Of a stretch of 64,000 nt of DNA, positions 59,562 through 64,000 are shown in pieces. The DNA lies in the IMG/VR virus record IMGVR_UViG_3300042367_000058, positions 1 through 64,000 of that record, one strand, 5' to 3'. The notes below the pieces were generated by a model. It saw only the letters and a program-made list of their open reading frames with translations, was not told the origin of the DNA and did not search any database. Each line of letters begins with the position of its first letter. The stretch's first letter is position 1. Made by a program: the position numbers and the translations under genes. This stretch comes from a virus.

Positions 59562-60218
59562 ATGGCTTTTCCAACGGTAAACGCCCCTTACGGGCTGAAG
59601 CCGATCAATCTGTACGGCGGTACACCTTTTGCAGGTGCCACTCGTCAGTACCGTATTGCTTCGGCGTACAACACTAGCATCTTCTATGGTGACCCCATTG
59701 AGATGATTAACGATGGCACGATTATCAAATCTGCCATTACAACCGCCCGTGCAACTGTGACAACCTCACAGATCATTGGTGTTTTCTTGGGATGTTCTTA
59801 CGTTAACTCGCAAGGTCAGACCATTTTTGCCCAGTATTTCCCAGCTAATACAGCAGCGCCCACCGGTACGTATATTACTGCTTATGTAAGTAATGACCCC
59901 GACACGCTGTTTAAAGCTGTGATTGCCACTGGCGCTACACCTAACGATGCCACTTCCGGCTTGTTGCCTTCCTCTACTACTGAATTTACCGTTATTGGTA
60001 CTAACGTAGCATTGGTGCAGAACTCAGGTTTAACTACAACTGGCAATAGCCGTGTTGCAGTTGCTTCTTCTGCTACTACAGGTACATTGCCTATGAACGT
60101 TGTCGATGTTGTCTATGAGACTTCATACGTTAACGGTTCTGGTAACGTTGTGTACCCCGAGATCATCGTTCGTTGGAACTTTGAGATTCATACAACCACT
60201 ATCGCTTCTGGCGTTTAA
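59562..60218 (+). CDS. Capsid decoration-like protein
   Basis: 218 residues. PYGLKPINLYGGTPFAGATR, YRIASAYNTSIFYGDPIEMI, then GVFLGCSYVNSQGQTIFAQY and YVSNDPDTLFKAVIAT: a beta-rich structure common upstream of HK97-fold capsid genes. Probably a cement protein covering the head surface. Inference by position and pattern. Confidence 0.75.
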   Translation: MAFPTVNAPYGLKPINLYGGTPFAGATRQYRIASAYNTSIFYGDPIEMINDGTIIKSAITTARATVTTSQIIGVFLGCSYVNSQGQTIFAQYFPANTAAPTGTYITAYVSNDPDTLFKAVIATGATPNDATSGLLPSSTTEFTVIGTNVALVQNSGLTTTGNSRVAVASSATTGTLPMNVVDVVYETSYVNGSGNVVYPEIIVRWNFEIHTTTIASGV

Positions 60219-60233
60219 TCAAGGAGCTAAATC

Positions 60234-61145
60234 ATGGCTATTTCACGCGCACAACTGCTGAAAGAGTTGCTCCCCGGTCTGAACGCTTTGTTCGGTATGG
60301 AGTACGCTCGTTACGGCGAAGAACACAAAGAGATCTACGAAACAGAGACCTCTGAGCGTTCGTTTGAAGAAGAAACCAAGCTGTCCGGCTTCTCTGCCGC
60401 ACCTGTCAAGAACGAAGGCTCTGCCATCGCTTACGACAATGCACAAGAAGCATGGTCAACCCGCTATACCCACGAAACCATCGCCTTGGGCTTCTCCATC
60501 ACTGAAGAAGCAGTGGAAGATAACTTGTATGACTCGTTGTCTGCCCGCTACACCAAGTCTTTGGCTCGCGCTATGGCTTACACCAAACAGGTCAAGGCTG
60601 CTGCCGTCCTGAACAATGGCTTCAGCTCCAGCTACCCCGGTGGCGACGGCGTGTCCTTGTTCAACGCAAGCCACCCCTTGATCTCTGGTGGCACCAACAG
60701 CAACACTCCCACCACCCAAGTTGATTTGAACGAGACTTCTTTGGAAGCAGCCGTTATTCAAATCGCCGCTTGGACTGATGAGCGTGGCCTGTTGATTGCC
60801 GCTAAGCCCAAGAAAATGATTGTGCCTCCAGCACTCATGTTCGTTGCTAAGCGTTTGCTTGACACTGAACTGCGTGTCTCCACTGCTGATAACGACATCA
60901 ACGCTATCAAACAGATGGGCGCAATCCCCGAGGGCTACACCGTCAATCACTTCTTGACTGACACCAACGGTTGGTATCTGACCACTGACGTGCCTAACGG
61001 TATGAAGCATTTCGTCCGCACCCCGCTGCAAAACAGCATGGACGGCGACTTTGATACCGGTAACGTGCGTTACAAGGCCCGTGAGCGTTACAGCTTCGGC
61101 TGGTCTGACCCATTGGGTATGTGGGGTTCTTCAGGTTCCGCCTGA
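60234..61145 (+). CDS. Major capsid protein, HK97 fold
   Basis: 303 residues. AISRAQLLKELLPGLNALFG, then EETKLSGFSAAPVKNEGSAI, ETIALGFSITEEAVEDNLYD and YTKSLARAMAYTKQVKAAAV, matching the N-arm, E-loop and spine of HK97-fold capsid proteins (Mu T-like subgroup). SD AAGGAG fits. A terminator follows 15 bp later, so capsid mRNA is the end of this unit. Confidence 0.9.
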   Translation: MAISRAQLLKELLPGLNALFGMEYARYGEEHKEIYETETSERSFEEETKLSGFSAAPVKNEGSAIAYDNAQEAWSTRYTHETIALGFSITEEAVEDNLYDSLSARYTKSLARAMAYTKQVKAAAVLNNGFSSSYPGGDGVSLFNASHPLISGGTNSNTPTTQVDLNETSLEAAVIQIAAWTDERGLLIAAKPKKMIVPPALMFVAKRLLDTELRVSTADNDINAIKQMGAIPEGYTVNHFLTDTNGWYLTTDVPNGMKHFVRTPLQNSMDGDFDTGNVRYKARERYSFGWSDPLGMWGSSGSA

Positions 61146-61160
61146 TAGTCCACACAGAGA

Positions 61161-61184
61161 AAGGGAGCTTCGGCTCCCTTTTTT
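61161..61184 (+). terminator. Intrinsic terminator after the capsid gene
   Basis: AAGGGAGC-TTCG-GCTCCCTT followed by TTTT: 8-bp stem with UUCG loop and a U-tract (61179-61184). Confidence 0.95.
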
Positions 61185-61195
61185 ATGTTTAAACC

Positions 61196-61224
61196 TTGTT
61201 GACAGCGTTTAAATGGTGTATATT
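61196..61224 (+). promoter_or_regulatory. Rightward promoter downstream of the capsid terminator
   Basis: TTGTTG (61196-61201), 17-bp spacer, TATATT (61219-61224); an overlapping TTGACA (61199-61204) gives only 14 bp. The leader to 61312 contains an inverted repeat GGTGTTCTG (61246-61254) / CAGAACACC (61280-61288), a possible translational switch or mRNA-stability hairpin. Confidence 0.6.
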
Positions 61225-61312
61225 GCTCTCAATCCGGGGTTATCCGGTGTTCTGACAGTCCCGGCTGACGACATGCAGACAGAACACCCTCACTTGCATG
61301 TAAGGAACAATC

Positions 61313-61885
61313 ATGGCAAATACCACGTTCTCCGGCCCAGTCATATCACAAAATGGCTTTATCTCCGGAACAGCTTCTAGCCCCGTCGTTGAAACCGCCG
61401 CTGGCAATGTGTCTGAATCATATGTTACGACTTCTGCCGCTACTGGCGATACACGTCTGTCTTATCAGCGTTTGGCTTTTACCTCTACAGGCTCTGGTGA
61501 AACTTACCGTGCTTTGACTCAGGTCACAGGTGCTGGCGCAGCTACTGGTGGTACTGTCAACGGCGCTCACATTAGCTTGAGCATTAACGGTTCTGGCACT
61601 ATCTCTGGCGCAGGTAACGCTCTTCGCGCTACTCTGGGCGGCACATCGACCAACCCCGGCGGTACGATTGCAGCTATTCAAGCTGACTCCAACTTTGCCT
61701 CTGGTGGTACTTGGACAAATGCTTCGTTCATCCGCTTCACAAACAGCGGCACTGGCACTGTCGCAAACTTGTTCAACATCCCCGCAGCCTTGTTTGTAAC
61801 AAGCACCGCCACTATTGCTAAGACTTTGAGAGTCGTGGCATCAGACGGTACGCCTTACTTCATCATGTGTTCCAGCGCGGCTTAA
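61313..61885 (+). CDS. Virion decoration/fibre protein
   Basis: 190 residues, SD AAGGA. ANTTFSGPVISQNGFISGTA, then YQRLAFTSTGSGETYRALTQ and VNGAHISLSINGSGTISGAG. The N-terminus resembles a family of capsid-surface proteins that follow phage capsid genes. It is the first gene of a unit with its own promoter, so it may be expressed at high level. Confidence 0.75.
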   Translation: MANTTFSGPVISQNGFISGTASSPVVETAAGNVSESYVTTSAATGDTRLSYQRLAFTSTGSGETYRALTQVTGAGAATGGTVNGAHISLSINGSGTISGAGNALRATLGGTSTNPGGTIAAIQADSNFASGGTWTNASFIRFTNSGTGTVANLFNIPAALFVTSTATIAKTLRVVASDGTPYFIMCSSAA

Positions 61886-61886
61886 T

Positions 61887-62057
61887 ATGCAGATCACCAA
61901 GGAATTCTTGGAGTCTGAGATACGTGACCTAGAGACTGAAGCACAGAAAGCCCAAACTTTTTTGATTCAATCTCAGGCCACGATCCAAGCGTACAAGATG
62001 CTCATAAACAGGATAGAAGCACCAGAACTGGAGCAGCAAAATGACGATGCAAACTGA
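61887..62057 (+). CDS. 56-residue coiled-coil protein
   Basis: QITKEFLESEIRDLETEAQK, then AQTFLIQSQATIQAYKMLIN and RIEAPELEQQNDDAN. Amphipathic helix with no known function; similar peptides are common next to phage head genes. It overlaps the next gene by 17 bp. Confidence 0.8.
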   Translation: MQITKEFLESEIRDLETEAQKAQTFLIQSQATIQAYKMLINRIEAPELEQQNDDAN

Positions 62058-62556
62058 TGTAAGACAAGGGCACCTAAACCAAAGTGGTTTTTTTGTGCTT
62101 GGACGAAACAGGGTAAAAGGTGTTTCTTTTTATGGCGGTGGCGGGACTTTGGTATTGTTTGATACAACCGTAGCCCCAGTAACTTCAAGCGTTACTTACG
62201 GACGTAGTGGCGCGACTGTGACGATTGCAAAAACCGCGCACGGGTTAACAACCGGCACTGTTGTCGGCATTCACTTTGTTACTGGCTCAGGCGGCACTGC
62301 CACTGATGGGAATTACGCTATCACTGTAACAACCGCAGATGCGTTTACGATCACAGACATCAATACTGGGACTATTACAGGTTCTCCAGCAGCGCTTTAT
62401 GTCAGCGGCGCAAATCGTTGGTTGTTAACCTATGAAACTCACGCATCAGACGAGTTCCAAAACGCCCCGCTTATCCCCGGCGAAGGCGTATTGGCAGTAA
62501 ATGGAATTTATGCCTACATGAGTTCTATTGACGGGGCGCAGATTTACTATGGCTAA
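62041..62556 (+). CDS. Beta-rich virion protein with phage structural repeat
   Basis: 171 residues from the ATG at 62041 (SD GGAG). The central part (VTIAKTAHGLTTGTVVGIHF, then GNYAITVTTADAFTITDINT) is a beta unit that recurs in phage tail and head proteins, and a similar one lies in the nozzle protein near residue 125. Likely decoration or fibre. Confidence 0.7.
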   Translation: MTMQTDVRQGHLNQSGFFVLGRNRVKGVSFYGGGGTLVLFDTTVAPVTSSVTYGRSGATVTIAKTAHGLTTGTVVGIHFVTGSGGTATDGNYAITVTTADAFTITDINTGTITGSPAALYVSGANRWLLTYETHASDEFQNAPLIPGEGVLAVNGIYAYMSSIDGAQIYYG

Positions 62557-62803
62557 GAAGAATCCCTCCCTTGCAGTTGGACGTGGCGAAAAGCTGCCTG
62601 TCTCCAAGGGGGCGGGTTTGACTGCCAAAGGCCGCGCCAAGTACAACGCAGCAACGGGCAGTAACCTGAAGGCTCCACAGCCCCAAGGTGGCCCCCGCAA
62701 GAAGTCATTTTGCGCTCGCATGTCAGGTATGCCCGGCCCGATGAAAGATGAAAAAGGCAAGCCCACCCGTAAGGCGGCTTCCTTGGCTAGATGGAAGTGC
62801 TGA
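62549..62803 (+). CDS. DUF6321-like small basic protein
   Basis: 84 residues from the ATG at 62549. GLTAKGRAKYNAATGSNLKA, then KKSFCARMSGMPGPMKDEKG and KPTRKAASLARWKC match the family I recall as DUF6321 in phages. Basic with conserved Cys residues. Function unknown, but it accompanies virion genes. Confidence 0.78.
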   Translation: MAKKNPSLAVGRGEKLPVSKGAGLTAKGRAKYNAATGSNLKAPQPQGGPRKKSFCARMSGMPGPMKDEKGKPTRKAASLARWKC

Positions 62804-62804
62804 C

Positions 62805-63044
62805 ATGGACATTAACACGCTTTGGTCTGCGGGTCTGTCTCTTGTTATGGGGGCATTGTGGTTTTTCATTCGTGAAAAATTCGACGAGCTGGCACGCTTG
62901 AGCATTTTATTGAACCGAACACGCGAGGAGATTGCCCGTGATTACGCAACTAATTCAGAAGTGCAAAGAGTTACTGACCACATTGACCAACGGTTTAACC
63001 GCCTTGAAGAAAAAATTGACCGACTCCTTCAAGCGGGGAAATGA
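62805..63044 (+). CDS. Membrane-anchored coiled-coil protein, complete copy
   Basis: 79 residues from the ATG at 62805. One membrane helix (LWSAGLSLVMGALWFFIREK), then a coiled coil (RTREEIARDYATNSEVQRVT and DHIDQRFNRLEEKIDRLLQA). The same C-terminus appears at positions 2-61. Similar layout to hemolysin XhlA-like or holin-associated small proteins, by pattern only. Confidence 0.75.
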   Translation: MDINTLWSAGLSLVMGALWFFIREKFDELARLSILLNRTREEIARDYATNSEVQRVTDHIDQRFNRLEEKIDRLLQAGK

Positions 63045-63511
63045 TGCCAGCAGTAAGTGATAAGCAAAAGAAATTCATGGATGCTGTGGCGCACAACCCA
63101 GCGTTTGCGAAGAAAGTTGGAGTGCCTAAAGCCGTTGGCAAGGACTTCAGCGAAGCCAGCAAGGGTATGAAATTTGGCAAAGGCTCTAAGAGCCGCGCTG
63201 ATGCGCAAGCGGTTAACAAACCAAAGACCAATCAGGGTAAGAACGAACTTTTTAAAAAGGGTGGCGAAATGAAAGAATCCAAAGGAATGATGAAAAAAGA
63301 AGTGTCCTTCATGAAAAAGAAGGGCGCACCTGCATCAATGATTAAGCACGAAATGAAAGAAGCAGGCATGAAGAAAATGGCCAAAGGCGGCATGACTGCC
63401 AGCAAGATGGGCGCTGTTAAAACCGCAGCCCCCAGCCGCGATGGTTTAGCTGTCAAAGGCAAAACCAAAGGCAAAATGGTCAAGATGAACATGGGCGGCA
63501 AAGCCTGCTAA
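63041..63511 (+). CDS. Basic Lys/Gly-rich virion-associated protein, copy 2
   Basis: 156 residues; ATG overlaps the previous stop (ATGA). AVSDKQKKFMDAVAHNPAFA, then KAVGKDFSEASKGMKF, MKKEVSFMKKKGAPASMIKH and the tail SRDGLAVKGKTKGKMVKMNM. Paralogue of 58-567. The tail carries a degenerate form of the RGKT motif seen elsewhere here. Confidence 0.8.
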   Translation: MMPAVSDKQKKFMDAVAHNPAFAKKVGVPKAVGKDFSEASKGMKFGKGSKSRADAQAVNKPKTNQGKNELFKKGGEMKESKGMMKKEVSFMKKKGAPASMIKHEMKEAGMKKMAKGGMTASKMGAVKTAAPSRDGLAVKGKTKGKMVKMNMGGKAC

Positions 63512-63521
63512 AGGGGCAATC

Positions 63522-64000
63522 ATGGCAAAGAAAAATTTGGGTAGATTAGCGGGTCTTGCTGCTCTTGCGGGCGCGGCGTACATGGCGTCCAAAGGTAAGG
63601 ACAAAGATGACGCGGGCGACCAAAAGACCAGTTCTTACACCGGCGACACTAAAAAAGTAGAAGCATTGGAAGATGCTTTTACACCTACAAACGAAAGCTC
63701 CTATACGCCCGGTGGTACCGGAACAACGCGTCCGGGTGTAGGCGATGCAACAAATGACCTCGTTGTTAAACCCGCCCCTGCCGCAGATAAACCTGCTGGG
63801 CTTACGACTCCTGTGTCTAGCGCAAATCGTACTGATCAACTTACCAATCTTTCACGCGCAGTCAAACGTGAAGCAAAGACAAAAAAGTTTGCCCAAGAAG
63901 TGCCGGAAGAACTAAGCGCCCAAAAAACTGACGCACTTAGGGTATCGTCCCGAGCCGCCGCAGCCGCCGATGCACGTCGCCGTGCAGCTAAACAAAGCTC
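63522..64000 (+). CDS. Virion-associated protein, copy 2, cut at the right edge
   Basis: About 159 residues to the edge with no stop. LGRLAGLAALAGAAYMASKG and SYTGDTKKVEALEDAF are shared with 581-1180, then the sequence departs (RSAVKREAKTKKF-like, Ala-rich end). The N-terminal hydrophobic segment is kept. The end of the gene lies outside the window. Confidence 0.8.
   Translation, partial: MAKKNLGRLAGLAALAGAAYMASKGKDKDDAGDQKTSSYTGDTKKVEALEDAFTPTNESSYTPGGTGTTRPGVGDATNDLVVKPAPAADKPAGLTTPVSSANRTDQLTNLSRAVKREAKTKKFAQEVPEELSAQKTDALRVSSRAAAAADARRRAAKQS

Noticed and set aside
1-64000. Lysogeny functions
   Set aside because: I see no integrase, excisionase, repressor pair or attachment site; the small HTH at 33485 is not enough.
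1-64000. tRNA genes
   Set aside because: No cloverleaf was recognised by eye. A dedicated search would be decisive; I report none.

Overview
The window is a tailed-phage genome (Caudoviricetes), densely packed with short or overlapping gene junctions. I see no integrase, no host gene and no tRNA. It encodes a terminase, a P22-type portal, an HK97-fold capsid protein, head-to-tail adaptor proteins related to P22 gp4/T7 gp11, a P22 gp10-like stabilisation (nozzle) protein and large internal virion proteins. There is no tail sheath, tube or recognisable tape measure, so a short-tailed (podovirus) particle is the best fit. An Rz/Rz1 spanin pair implies a Gram-negative host. Small Lys/Gly-rich virion-associated proteins of the kind seen in environmental, probably freshwater, phages are abundant.

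Layout. (1) Positions 1-30,387, plus strand: small basic proteins, adaptors, tail proteins, two tail fibres with C-terminal S74 chaperones, a lysis cassette (membrane proteins, Rz with Rz1 embedded, M15 endolysin), the nozzle protein and the internal proteins, ending in a 2,056-residue polyvalent protein with a zincin motif. A terminator at 30,386-30,413 faces the leftward operon. (2) Positions 30,461-52,204, minus strand: the replication and early region. It holds a primase-helicase, a candidate SSB, a SNF2 helicase, HNH, GIY-YIG, PDDEXK and VRR nucleases, a family A DNA polymerase, a MoxR AAA+ ATPase with a metallopeptidase-VWA partner, and a long run of tiny genes. At least five of these tiny genes (39-55 residues) fall below common length cut-offs: 43,236, 48,917, 49,766, 50,103 and 50,507. 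(3) Positions 52,764-64,000, plus strand: packaging and head genes (TerS, TerL, portal, a GroES-like protein, scaffold, decoration, capsid), then small virion genes.

Control. The leftward region has consensus sigma-70-like promoters at 35.1, 40.2, 47.7, 50.8 and 52.3 kb, and intrinsic terminators at 30.4, 40.25 and 51.4 kb. A late terminator followed by a promoter lies after the capsid gene at 61.2 kb. The most striking feature is a recurrent palindrome, consensus CTAACATTTGTTAG, with about 16 copies between 40 and 52.4 kb. In six junctions its centre supplies the ATG of a real gene, and often its first half supplies the preceding TAA stop. A related TAACA-N3-TGTTA palindrome sits inside the two strongest promoters, which are near-copies of each other and carry another palindrome at the same distance downstream. 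This looks like a phage-wide regulatory code. A 745-bp non-coding stretch (50,666-51,411) packed with inverted and direct repeats is the best candidate origin or control region.

The block at the extreme left (2-1,180) recurs in diverged form at the extreme right (about 62,990-64,000). The window therefore either covers a whole circular map of about 63 kb joined to a variant, or cuts a tandem duplication.
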